From assembly GCA_009377755.1 (NCBI GenBank), contig WHTM01000024.1, forward strand, positions 1-64,000: a DNA stretch of 64,000 nt, in the 5' to 3' direction. Below the pieces are notes generated by a model, which was not told the DNA's origin, made no database searches, and saw only the letters and a program-made list of their open reading frames with translations. Source of the DNA: Hyphomicrobiales bacterium (GTDB lineage Bacteria; Pseudomonadota; Alphaproteobacteria; Rhizobiales; Xanthobacteraceae). Made by a program: the position numbers and the translations under genes. This document shows, piece by piece, positions 42,484 through 50,498 of this stretch. Numbering within the stretch: the stretch's first letter is position 1; each line of letters opens with the position of its first letter.

Positions 42484-43234
42484 CGAGTGGAAAGACCCGT
42501 GCCGTAAATTGCGGGTAGACCTCGGCCAGCTGCGGCGCCACGACTTCGCGCATCAGGCGCAGCGTCTCGGGAGAGGGCGCCGGCGTCGGCGGTACGTCGG
42601 CGGGCCGGTCGAACTCGAATCCTGTGTGTTCGACCACCTCCTCGATGGAATGGCCGGGGTGCACGCTGGCGAGCGCGAACCGTCCGCGCGCGGCATCGAA
42701 GCTGAACAGACAGCGGTTGGTGACCAGCGCAACCGGTCCGCCGGTGCGATGCACATTCGGCGGGCTCACGCCCGGCGCGCTGATGAAATCGACCTTGGGC
42801 ACCAGGGTACGGCGCGAGTGCTCGGTGCGGAACAGGATCACCTTCGGCACGACGTAGTAAAGATATGACGATCCGAACGAGCCTGGAAACCGGGCCTTCG
42901 GTTGGTCGTAGTCGCCGATACTGACAAGATTGACGTTGCCATGACCATCGATCTGCCCGCCGGAGAGAAAAAATACATCGATGCGGCCCTGGCCGGCGCA
43001 GTCGAACAGTTCACGCGCGCCGTCGGTCCAGAAATTGTGCTTGCGGCTTTGCAGCAGCGATACGTGGGGCCGGCTCAAGCCTTCTAACCTGCCGCGCTCG
43101 CGCGCCAGAAGCGCCGCTGTGGCCGGAATCGGCGAGGCGTTGCCGACCGCGACGTGGCGGACATCGCCGATCAGGTCGGCGATGACGGAGGCGAGCAGTT
43201 CCTCATCCTGAAACCCAAACTCCTCTTTCGTCAT
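42455..43234 (-). CDS. CoA transferase, beta subunit
   Basis: About 259 residues, resembling the beta subunit of class I 3-oxoacid/glutaconate-type CoA transferases (IpdB/GctB group). AVGNASPIPATAALLA, FFLSGGQIDGHGNVNLVSIG and KVDFISAPG are family segments. Both ends meet repeats: the ATG at 43234 touches the repeat at 43230 and the tail GRPRESGDP is encoded by the repeat at 42375. The alpha subunit lies upstream with 96 bp between. The pair would activate an organic acid by CoA exchange. Confidence 0.82.
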   Translation of the reverse strand: MTKEEFGFQDEELLASVIADLIGDVRHVAVGNASPIPATAALLARERGRLEGLSRPHVSLLQSRKHNFWTDGARELFDCAGQGRIDVFFLSGGQIDGHGNVNLVSIGDYDQPKARFPGSFGSSYLYYVVPKVILFRTEHSRRTLVPKVDFISAPGVSPPNVHRTGGPVALVTNRCLFSFDAARGRFALASVHPGHSIEEVVEHTGFEFDRPADVPPTPAPSPETLRLMREVVAPQLAEVYPQFTARVFPLGRPRESGDP

Positions 43235-43317
43235 GGCCGGGTTTGTCCCGGCCATCCACGTTCTTCGAGGTGCATCGCGGCAAAGACGTGGATGCCCGCG
43301 ACAAGCGCGGGCATGAC
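43230..43317. repeat. Intergenic inverted repeat (gtcatggccggg type)
   Basis: gtcatggccgggtttgtcccggccatccacg and cgtggatgcccgcgacaagcgcgggcatgac. It separates the two CoA-transferase genes, unusual for subunits that are normally coupled, and overlaps the beta-subunit start codon. Confidence 0.85.
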
Positions 43318-43330
43318 GGTGGACGGGTTG

Positions 43331-44149
43331 TCACGCGGCGCGACGTTCATGCACGTAGCGCTCCAGATAAGTCGCAAAGCCCTCCGGCGTGGCGGCGAAG
43401 CGGACGTATTCGGCAAGATGCGCGTCGTCGGCGGGATAGTGATCCGGCAGCGACAGCGGCCAGCCGCCACGCGGCGTAACGGCAATGGAGTCGACATAGA
43501 AGCCGGGCAGGGTGCCGGCGCGCAGCACGGGATCGGCGAGCAGATCATCGTCGACGATCTTCTCGACCGTCACCACCGTCTTCGCGGCAGCATGCGCCAT
43601 CGTGAGCAACTCACCTTGCGCGCCAATCCAGACATTGCCGCTGCGGTCCGCCATCGGCGCATGGAACAAGGCAATGTCCGGCCTGATCGCCGGCAGCAGC
43701 ACGATCGGATCATCATCGCCGAACGGATTGCCGATCACGTGCCAGTCGGGCCGGTGTGCCAGCACATCCGAGCCGATCAGCCCGCGCAGCGGCATGAACG
43801 GCACGCCTTTCTCCGACGCCTGCAAGGCGGCGTGCAGCGCCGGACAGGTGGCGTCCTTCATGCTGATCGTGTTGCTGAGGATCGCGGCAGTGAAGCGCGG
43901 CGCCGGACCGAACTCGCCCATGTTGACGGCGGAGGTTTCCAGCGTCCCGATGCAGCCGGCGCCGATCAGCAAATCCGCTTGCAGGCTCGAGGTCGGCAAC
44001 GCCACCAGATGCAGCCGCTTGATGCCGCGCCGGATCAGCGCCCGCGTCGCCTCCATCGGTACGCCGGAGACCTCGCGCGGCACCACCAGCATGCAGCCGT
44101 CGGTGATGCAGGCGAGCGCCTCGTCGAGGGTGGGGGCGAGTCGCGGCAT
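43331..44149 (-). CDS. CoA transferase, alpha subunit
   Basis: 272 residues of the class I CoA transferase alpha family: LDEALACITDGCMLVV, TSSLQADLLIGAGCIGTLE, and ADRSGNVWIGAQGELLTMA. It forms a hetero-oligomer with the beta subunit downstream. The start codon is 2 bp after the stop of the gamma-glutamyltransferase-like gene, so both are in one operon. Confidence 0.85.
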   Translation of the reverse strand: MPRLAPTLDEALACITDGCMLVVPREVSGVPMEATRALIRRGIKRLHLVALPTSSLQADLLIGAGCIGTLETSAVNMGEFGPAPRFTAAILSNTISMKDATCPALHAALQASEKGVPFMPLRGLIGSDVLAHRPDWHVIGNPFGDDDPIVLLPAIRPDIALFHAPMADRSGNVWIGAQGELLTMAHAAAKTVVTVEKIVDDDLLADPVLRAGTLPGFYVDSIAVTPRGGWPLSLPDHYPADDAHLAEYVRFAATPEGFATYLERYVHERRAA

Positions 44150-44151
44150 AG

Positions 44152-46017
44152 TTACCGCCCCGCGGCGTAGCCTTGCATGCCGCGCGCATTGGCGGCGGCT
44201 TTACGGCGGCGGCCTTCTCGGGACGCGGCGGTGAGCCGGCCCTCCGACCAGTCCGGACCTATCTCGACGATGTGGCCGCGGCGCCGCAGTTCCTCGACGG
44301 TCGCCTTCGGCACTCGGCCTTCCACGACCAGTACGCCGGGTCGCGCCTCGCGCGGCCAGAACGAGGAGTGGAAGTGCTCCGAGTGCCAAGCCGGCGCGTC
44401 GATGGCCTCCTGCAGATTGTGCCCGGCATGCACGTGGCGCAGGAAGAACTGCGCGATCCACTGGTCCTGCTGGTCGCCGCCGGGCGAGCCCCAGGCGAGG
44501 TAGGGCTCGCCATCGCGCAGCGCTATGCTCGGCGTCAGCGTCGTGCGTGGGCGCTTGCCGGGCTTGAGCCCCGCCGGATGCCTCTCATCCAGCCAGAACA
44601 TCTGCGCGCGCGTGCCCAGACAGAAGCCGAGCTCGGGGATCACCGGCGAGGATTGCAGCCAACCGCCTGATGGCGTGGACGACACCATGTTGCCGGCCTT
44701 GTCGACGATGTCGAAATGCACGGTATCGCCGCGCGTCTGTCCCATGCGGCCGACGGTCGGCTCGCCCACGCCCAACAGGCTTGGGTCATCCTCGTCGTCG
44801 TGGGTCCAAACCGTTCCGACGGTCGGCTCGCCGGCGCCCGCACCCTGCGGCACCAGCCGGTCGCCCTGGCGGCGGAACGGCACGACGGCGCCGAATCCCG
44901 CGACCGAGCCGGGGCGCAGCTCCATCGACGCGTGGTCGGTCACGAGCTTGCGCCGCTCGGCGTTGTAGCTGTTGGAGAGCAGCGTTGCCATCGGGACCTC
45001 GACGAAGTCGGGATCGCCGTAGAACGTATCGCGGTCGGCGAAGGCGAGCTTGGTGCATTCCACCTGCAGGTGGATGAAGTCGGGCCCTGCCGGATCGAGC
45101 CCGTCGAGATTGAAGCCCTTGAGCAGCGCGAGCTGTTGCAGCACCACCGGACCCTGGCCCCACGGGCCGGTCTTGCAGACGGTGTAGTTGCGATAGTCGT
45201 AGGTAGCGGGCGCTTCGATGGTCGGGTGCCAGCGCGCCATGTCCTCGCCGGTGAGCACACCGGGATTGCGGCGGCCGCTGACGTCCATCACCTCCTGGGT
45301 GCGACAGAAGCGATCGATTGCCTCGGCGACGAAGCCTTGCGACCACATCTTGCGGGCATGCTCGATCTGCCGCTCGCGGCCGGCACCGACGCCCTCGGCC
45401 TCGCGCAGGATATGCGTGTAGGTGCCGGCGAGCGCCTTGTTGGTGAACATGGCGCCGGGCTTCGGGACGTTGCCGTTCGGCAGATAGACCGCCGCGGAGG
45501 TCGGCCAGTGCCTGCGGAACAGATCGGCCACCGTGCCGATGGTGAAGCTCGCGCGCTCAAGCAGCGGCTGCCCTTCGCCGGAATAGAAGATCGCAGGCGC
45601 CAGTACGTCGGCAAGCCGCATGGTGCCATAGTCGCGCAACAGCAGCACCCAGGTCTCGAACGTGCCAGGTACGCAGGCGGCAAGCAGGCCGGTGCCCGGA
45701 ATGATGTCGAGGCCGAAGCCGCGGTAGCGGTCGATGGTGGCAGCAGCCGGCGCCGGGCCCTGGCCGCAGATCACCTCCACGTTGCGCTTCCTGGTGTCGT
45801 AGAGGATCACCGGTACGTCGCCGCCTGGCCCATTGAGATGCGGCTCGACCACCTGCAACGTGAACGCTGTGGCGACCGCAGCATCAAACGCGTTGCCACC
45901 GCGCTCCAGGATTCCCATACCAACTGCGGTCGCGATCCAGTGGGTCGAGGTAACGACGCCGAACGTGCCGTCGATCACGGGCCGGGTAGTGAACGGATTG
46001 GGCGAAATATTGGTCAT
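44152..46017 (-). CDS. Gamma-glutamyltransferase family protein
   Basis: A 621-residue N-terminal-nucleophile amidohydrolase-like protein. Family segments include GILERGGNAFDAAVATAF, LNGPGGDVPVILYD and VPGTFETWVLLL. The autoprocessing nucleophile is expected at the Thr near residue 430 in TRGDTVHFDIVDKAG. No signal peptide is visible, unlike secreted glutathione-degrading GGTs, which suggests a cytosolic acyltransferase or lactamase role. It is upstream of, and nearly fused to, the CoA-transferase genes, so it may open a gamma-glutamyl or lactam substrate feeding that step. Confidence 0.88.
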   Translation of the reverse strand: MTNISPNPFTTRPVIDGTFGVVTSTHWIATAVGMGILERGGNAFDAAVATAFTLQVVEPHLNGPGGDVPVILYDTRKRNVEVICGQGPAPAAATIDRYRGFGLDIIPGTGLLAACVPGTFETWVLLLRDYGTMRLADVLAPAIFYSGEGQPLLERASFTIGTVADLFRRHWPTSAAVYLPNGNVPKPGAMFTNKALAGTYTHILREAEGVGAGRERQIEHARKMWSQGFVAEAIDRFCRTQEVMDVSGRRNPGVLTGEDMARWHPTIEAPATYDYRNYTVCKTGPWGQGPVVLQQLALLKGFNLDGLDPAGPDFIHLQVECTKLAFADRDTFYGDPDFVEVPMATLLSNSYNAERRKLVTDHASMELRPGSVAGFGAVVPFRRQGDRLVPQGAGAGEPTVGTVWTHDDEDDPSLLGVGEPTVGRMGQTRGDTVHFDIVDKAGNMVSSTPSGGWLQSSPVIPELGFCLGTRAQMFWLDERHPAGLKPGKRPRTTLTPSIALRDGEPYLAWGSPGGDQQDQWIAQFFLRHVHAGHNLQEAIDAPAWHSEHFHSSFWPREARPGVLVVEGRVPKATVEELRRRGHIVEIGPDWSEGRLTAASREGRRRKAAANARGMQGYAAGR

Positions 46018-46082
46018 GGGGACTCCCGTCCTGGCAGGCCGATGACCTTATCAGCCGGTCGCGCTGCCAGCCAGCACGCGTA

Positions 46083-46883
46083 TCAGGCGTGCTGGCCTGC
46101 GGCCAGCACCTGGCGCAGTTCGGTGGTGCGCCGGGTCGCCTCCATCATCAGGAACGCGATGTCGGTCTGGGTGGTGACGAAGCGGATGCCCTGCTTGATG
46201 AAGCGGGCCTGCCGCACCGGATCGCGGTCGCCGCCGAGGCCGGAAAACTTGCCGTGCGCCTTGCAGGCGGCGATCTCGCGCTCAATGATGGCGATGATCT
46301 CGGGACTGCCGAACGCGCCGGGATTGCCCATGTCGACCAGGAGATCGTTGCAGCCGAGGTGGATCACGTCCACGCCCTCGACCGCGGCGATCGCCTCCAT
46401 GTTCTTCACGCCCTCGACGGTCTCGATCATGCAGACCAGGAGCGTGTTGTCGTTGAGCACCGGCAGCATGTCCTTGAGCGGCATCGAGCGGAAATCGAAC
46501 ATCGGATAGGCGCCGGACACGCTGCGCTTGCCGATCGGCTTGAACTTGCAGGCGTCCACCGCGCGCTTGGCATCGTCGGCGGTGTTCACGTCGGGCACGA
46601 CGATGCCGGTGAAGCCGGCGTCGAGCAATAGCGGCATGACCGGGTCCGACGAACTCTGCACCCGCGCCATGGCGGTGACGCCGCAGCCGAGCGCCGTCTG
46701 CGCGACATGGCCGAGTGTCTCTTTATCGTAGAGCGCGTGTTGGAGGTCGAGGAAGATGAAATCATGCCCGGTGGTCTTGGCGATGCGGGCGATGTCGGCG
46801 GAGCGGGCGAGCCGCACCACCATGCCGAGCGCGACGTCGCCGCCGCGCATGCGGGCGAGGGCGGGATTGGGGAGGGTGATCAA
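46083..46883 (-). CDS. HpcH/HpaI aldolase/citrate lyase family protein
   Basis: 266 residues of the class II metal-dependent aldolase family that splits or forms 4-hydroxy-2-oxoacids. HDFIFLDLQHALYDKE, GIVVPDVNTADDAKRAV and CMIETVEGVKNMEAIA show the TIM-barrel and metal site (E in MIETVEG, D in VVPDV). I favour TTG 46883, preceded by AAAGGA; a GTG at 46901 is possible, and the longer frame enters a repeat. It follows the second Liv-type transporter on the same strand and precedes the GGT-family gene by 65 bp. Confidence 0.85.
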   Translation of the reverse strand: MITLPNPALARMRGGDVALGMVVRLARSADIARIAKTTGHDFIFLDLQHALYDKETLGHVAQTALGCGVTAMARVQSSSDPVMPLLLDAGFTGIVVPDVNTADDAKRAVDACKFKPIGKRSVSGAYPMFDFRSMPLKDMLPVLNDNTLLVCMIETVEGVKNMEAIAAVEGVDVIHLGCNDLLVDMGNPGAFGSPEIIAIIEREIAACKAHGKFSGLGGDRDPVRQARFIKQGIRFVTTQTDIAFLMMEATRRTTELRQVLAAGQHA

Positions 46884-46913
46884 TGTTGCATTCCTTTGCA
46901 CGACCTCACGGCT

Positions 46914-47053
46914 GTCATCCCGGACGGCGCGCAGCGCCGATCCGGGACCCACGTATCCCAGCGCTGCAAATTTGCAAGGGGTCGGCGGATGGAGCCAAAC
47001 CGAATCGCCGGGCTACATGGGTCCCGGCTCTCGCTTCGCTCGGCCGGGATGAC
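46914..47053. repeat. Intergenic inverted repeat (gtcatcccggacggcgcg type)
   Basis: gtcatcccggacggcgcgcagcgccgatccgggacccacgta pairs with the right-hand tacatgggtcccggctctcgcttcgctcggccgggatgac. It lies between the LivF-type and HpcH/HpaI-type genes. Confidence 0.85.
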
Positions 47054-47093
47054 AGCCGAGAGGACCGGCCGGGGATGTTAGCCGAGAGCCTAA

Positions 47094-47801
47094 TCACCCG
47101 CCGCCAAGGTAGGCGGTCTGCACCTTTTCGTCCTTGGACAAGGCCTCCGCCGTATCAGAGCCGACGATGTGGCCGTTGTCGAGGAGATAGCCTCGGTCAG
47201 CGATCGCCAGGCTCTGCTTGGCGTTCTGCTCGACCAGGAAGATGCCGACGCCTGTATCCTTGATGCGCCTTAGCGTGCGGAACAGCTCACCGCACAAGAG
47301 CGGCGACAGGCCGAGCGACGGTTCGTCGAGCAACAGAATCGACGGAGCCGACATCATCGCCCTGCCTACCGCCACCATCTGCCGCTCGCCGCCGCTCATG
47401 GTCCGCACCAATTGCTTGCGGCGCTCCGCCAACCTCGGAAACAGAGTCAGAACGCGCTCCAGGTTCGCGGCCTCGTGCGGTCGAGCGCGCCTTGGATGCG
47501 CCCCCAGCGTCAGATTCTCATGCACGGTCAATTCGGCGAACACGCCGCGATCTTCCGGCACTGTCGCGATGCCGGCCTCGACGATCTCGTGCGGCGGATG
47601 GTGGGTGATCTCGGCGCCGTCCATCAGCACGGTGCCCCCCTGCGACGGAGTCTGGCCGGCGATGGCGCGCAGGAACGTGCTCTTTCCCGCGCCGTTGGCG
47701 CCGAGCATCACCACGATCTCGCTGGCTGACACGGTTATCGACACGTTCTCCACCGCCCTGTGCCGGCCGTAGAAGACGGACAGATTCCGGCTCTCAAGCA
47801 T
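47094..47801 (-). CDS. ABC transporter ATP-binding protein (LivF family), second system
   Basis: 235 residues. Walker A GANGAGKST, signature MSGGERQMVAVGRAMM, Walker B ILLLDEPSLGLSP, switch FLVEQNAKQSL. All motifs are canonical. It overlaps the LivG-type gene by 8 bp and closes the second Liv-type transporter. Confidence 0.93.
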   Translation of the reverse strand: MLESRNLSVFYGRHRAVENVSITVSASEIVVMLGANGAGKSTFLRAIAGQTPSQGGTVLMDGAEITHHPPHEIVEAGIATVPEDRGVFAELTVHENLTLGAHPRRARPHEAANLERVLTLFPRLAERRKQLVRTMSGGERQMVAVGRAMMSAPSILLLDEPSLGLSPLLCGELFRTLRRIKDTGVGIFLVEQNAKQSLAIADRGYLLDNGHIVGSDTAEALSKDEKVQTAYLGGG

Positions 47802-48540
47802 CGGCGTCTCCGAGATAGGCGCGGATCACCTCGCTGTCGGCGAGCACCTCCTGCGGCGTGCCTTCGGCGATCTTGGCACCACTGTTCATCACGACGCACC
47901 GGTCGCAGAGGCTGCGAATGGCGTCCATCACGTGCTCGACGATGATGATCGTACGCCCTTCCGCGCGCAACCGCTCGATCAGCGCGATCCCGGTCTTCAA
48001 CTCGGTGGGGTTGAGACCGGCCAGCCATTCGTCGAGCAACAGGACTTTCGGGTCGGACGCGAGTGCCCGGGCGAGTTCGACCCGCTTCTGATCAATGTAG
48101 GTGAGCGAGGTGACCGGAACGTCGTCGACGTTCTCAAGGCCGACCCGCCGCAGCAGGCCGTGGGCGTGGTCATGGAGTTCGGCGCCCCAGCGCTTTTGAT
48201 GGCCGAAGACGCCGCCGGCAGCGACGTTTTCGATCACCGTCAGCGACGGCAGCATGCGGACGATCTGAAACGTGCGCGCGACGCCCTTCTGGGCAATCTC
48301 GTTGGCCGGCGCTCCGGAGATCTTGTCGCCGTAAAGTTGGATACGGCCGGAACTGGGCTTCAGTGCCCCGGAAATCAAATTCATCATCGTCGTCTTGCCG
48401 GACCCGTTCGGTCCGATCAGCCCAAGCACCTCGTTCTCCGCCAGCGCGAACGACATGCCGTCGACGGCCACCAGCCCGCCGAAGCGCTTGAAGACCTCGG
48501 TCACGGTCAACGCCACATCGGCTGACGAGGGGCTAGGCAT
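47794..48540 (-). CDS. ABC transporter ATP-binding protein (LivG family, variant signature), second system
   Basis: 248 residues. Walker A GPNGSGKTT is canonical. The signature region reads TSLTYIDQKRVELARAL and Walker B is VLLLDEWLAGLNP with tryptophan after the catalytic glutamate. As in the first system's LivG, the helical signature departs from LSGGQ, while the switch histidine (IVEHVMDAI) is intact. It overlaps both neighbouring genes by 8 bp. Confidence 0.9.
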   Translation of the reverse strand: MPSPSSADVALTVTEVFKRFGGLVAVDGMSFALAENEVLGLIGPNGSGKTTMMNLISGALKPSSGRIQLYGDKISGAPANEIAQKGVARTFQIVRMLPSLTVIENVAAGGVFGHQKRWGAELHDHAHGLLRRVGLENVDDVPVTSLTYIDQKRVELARALASDPKVLLLDEWLAGLNPTELKTGIALIERLRAEGRTIIIVEHVMDAIRSLCDRCVVMNSGAKIAEGTPQEVLADSEVIRAYLGDADA

Positions 48541-49504
48541 TGCCGCTCTTCCAACGCTGCAGCGTACTCACGACTGATCCGAGCATGCCGTGACGATGGC
48601 GGATCATGTCTTCGATGAGGCCGATCACGCCGTGCGGAATGAAATAGACGATCAGCAGGAACGCGACGCCCAGCAGCAGCGTGGTCTGGGCAGGAAAATT
48701 CGCCGAAATCAGCTCCCACAGAAGCGTGAAGGGTATCACGCCAAGAAGCGGTCCCCAGAGCCGATGCACGCCGCCGAGCAGCGCCATGATGACCACCTGG
48801 AACGACAGGAACGGACTGAACGCGATGGTCGGCTCGACATAGCTCCAGCGCGGGGCCACCAGCGCACCGGTGAGCGACGCGAAGGCGCTCGAGATGATGA
48901 ACAGGACAACCTTGGCGCGAGCCGTGCTGATGCCGCTGTGCTCGGCGACGACCTCGTCATTGCCGATGATGCGCAGGGCGAAACCGAGCCGCGACCGGCC
49001 GATCCACCAGCCGACCAGGAACACAATCGCCGAAAGGCCGAGCAGCAGCCAGTAGAGGATCGGATCGGTCATGGAGATCAGCACATAGAGGCCGCTGCTC
49101 GTGCCCATGACATGCTGCATCCAGGCCACGATCTGCCGCACCAGCTCGGCAAGGCCGAGGGTGAAGATCACGAAATAGACGCCGGCAATCCGCAGCGTCG
49201 CCAGTCCGATGACCGCCGCGAACAAGGCGCCGACAATGCCGGCGATCAGCACCAGAACCGGATAGGGCGCCCAATCCAGGAAGGCGGCGACGATATACAT
49301 GCCGATGCCGAAGAACGCGGCCGTCGAGAGCGCAATGTAATTCGTCGGGCCGGAGAATAGCGTCCATGATGTCGCCAGCACCGTGTACATGGCGACCGAC
49401 ACGCCGATGGACAGCCAATAGCCGTTGTTCACCAGCGGCAGCAGGGCGGCGACCAGGAAGACGAGGACCGAGATGATCAGATTGCGCTTCTCGCCTCCGG
49501 TCAC
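48533..49504 (-). CDS. Branched-chain amino acid-type ABC permease (LivM family), second system
   Basis: 323 residues, multispanning; SWTLFSGPTNYIALSTAAFFGIG and RLGFALRIIGNDEVVAEHSG are LivM elements. The GTG start at 49504 overlaps the LivH stop (GTGA), giving translational coupling; the longer frame is antisense-free but overlaps LivH in another frame and is not real. Confidence 0.9.
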   Translation of the reverse strand: MTGGEKRNLIISVLVFLVAALLPLVNNGYWLSIGVSVAMYTVLATSWTLFSGPTNYIALSTAAFFGIGMYIVAAFLDWAPYPVLVLIAGIVGALFAAVIGLATLRIAGVYFVIFTLGLAELVRQIVAWMQHVMGTSSGLYVLISMTDPILYWLLLGLSAIVFLVGWWIGRSRLGFALRIIGNDEVVAEHSGISTARAKVVLFIISSAFASLTGALVAPRWSYVEPTIAFSPFLSFQVVIMALLGGVHRLWGPLLGVIPFTLLWELISANFPAQTTLLLGVAFLLIVYFIPHGVIGLIEDMIRHRHGMLGSVVSTLQRWKSGNA

Positions 49505-50367
49505 GTCGAGCGCCTCCCGAACAGGCCCTCCGGGCGCACCAGCAGGATGGCTATGAACAGCACATAGGCGGCGGCAAGCGTCAGGCCGGGATCGACCAGC
49601 GTTGCGACGGCGGTCTCGGTCAATCCGAGAATGAATGCGGCAAGGATTGCGCCGCGGACATCGCTGACACCTCCCATGATCACGATGACCAGGGCCTTGA
49701 GCGTAAAGATGACGCCGAGCGAGGCATCGAACGTCAGGAACATACTGAGCAGCACGCCGCCCGCCGCTGTCACCGCTCCGCCGAGTGCGAAGGCCAGCGC
49801 TGAGGCGCGCGGGACGTTGATGCTGACCAGTCCCGCCGCCGCCGGATTGACCGCGATCGCCCGTAACGTGAGGCCGGCCCGGGTCCAGTGCAGCCAGACA
49901 TAGAGGCCGGCGCAGAGTGCCACCGAACCCAGGAAAGCGGCGATCCGATTGAGCGCGTAAGGCTCGCCAAAGATCAAGAACGGCGTTGCAAGATAGGAAT
50001 AGGTCAGGAATTCGCCGCCGAACACGGCCAGCAGAATTCCGATGAAGATGAAGCTCAAGCCGAAGGTCGCCAGGATGCTGTCGACCTCCAGCTGCCCCTG
50101 ATTTTTGGCGCGCTTGACCAGCGGCAGCATCATCACCTGGTAGATGGCCCAGTTCACCACGAACGCGATCGGCACCACGAAGATCAGCGCATAGATCGGG
50201 CTCATCTTGGAGGCAGTAAAGAACCAAATCGCTCCGAATGCCCCGCAGACGAGAATCTCGCCGTTGGCAAGGTTCATGATGCGGGCGACGCCGTACTGAA
50301 GCTGCAGCCCCATCGCCATCAGGGCATACGTGCCGCCGAGCAGCAGGCCAATGATGATGATGTCCAT
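49501..50367 (-). CDS. Branched-chain amino acid-type ABC permease (LivH family), second system
   Basis: 288 residues beginning MDIIIIGLLLGGTYALMAMG, which matches the usual LivH N-terminus, so I prefer ATG 50367 over a TTG at 50403. NLANGEILVCGAF replaces the common NLAHGxF segment. It forms the channel with LivM. A strong hairpin lies between this gene and the upstream binding-protein gene. Confidence 0.87.
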   Translation of the reverse strand: MDIIIIGLLLGGTYALMAMGLQLQYGVARIMNLANGEILVCGAFGAIWFFTASKMSPIYALIFVVPIAFVVNWAIYQVMMLPLVKRAKNQGQLEVDSILATFGLSFIFIGILLAVFGGEFLTYSYLATPFLIFGEPYALNRIAAFLGSVALCAGLYVWLHWTRAGLTLRAIAVNPAAAGLVSINVPRASALAFALGGAVTAAGGVLLSMFLTFDASLGVIFTLKALVIVIMGGVSDVRGAILAAFILGLTETAVATLVDPGLTLAAAYVLFIAILLVRPEGLFGRRST

Positions 50368-50413
50368 GACGAAGAAGGCGATCGATCGAGAAAAGCCGCC
50401 CAATGAGTCGCTG

Positions 50414-50482
50414 GTGTCCCTTGGAATCCGAAGTTCGCTAAGAAGCTGCGACGAGGTCAGGCGAACTTCGGATTCGGGACAC
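50414..50482. repeat. Strong hairpin between SBP and permease genes
   Basis: GTGTCCC-x3-GAATCCGAAGTTCGC pairs with GCGAACTTCGGATTC-GGGACAC across a 22-base loop. On the minus strand it follows the binding-protein stop by 17 bp and precedes the LivH start. Without a clear U-run it is more likely a transcript-stabilising or processing hairpin than a terminator. Confidence 0.75.
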
Positions 50483-50498
50483 TAGCACTTGAAGAGGC

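Noticed and set aside
48533-50227. Extension of the LivM-type gene of the second system to 50227
   Set aside because: It overlaps the LivH-type gene in another frame; the GTG at 49504 overlapping the LivH stop is the natural start.
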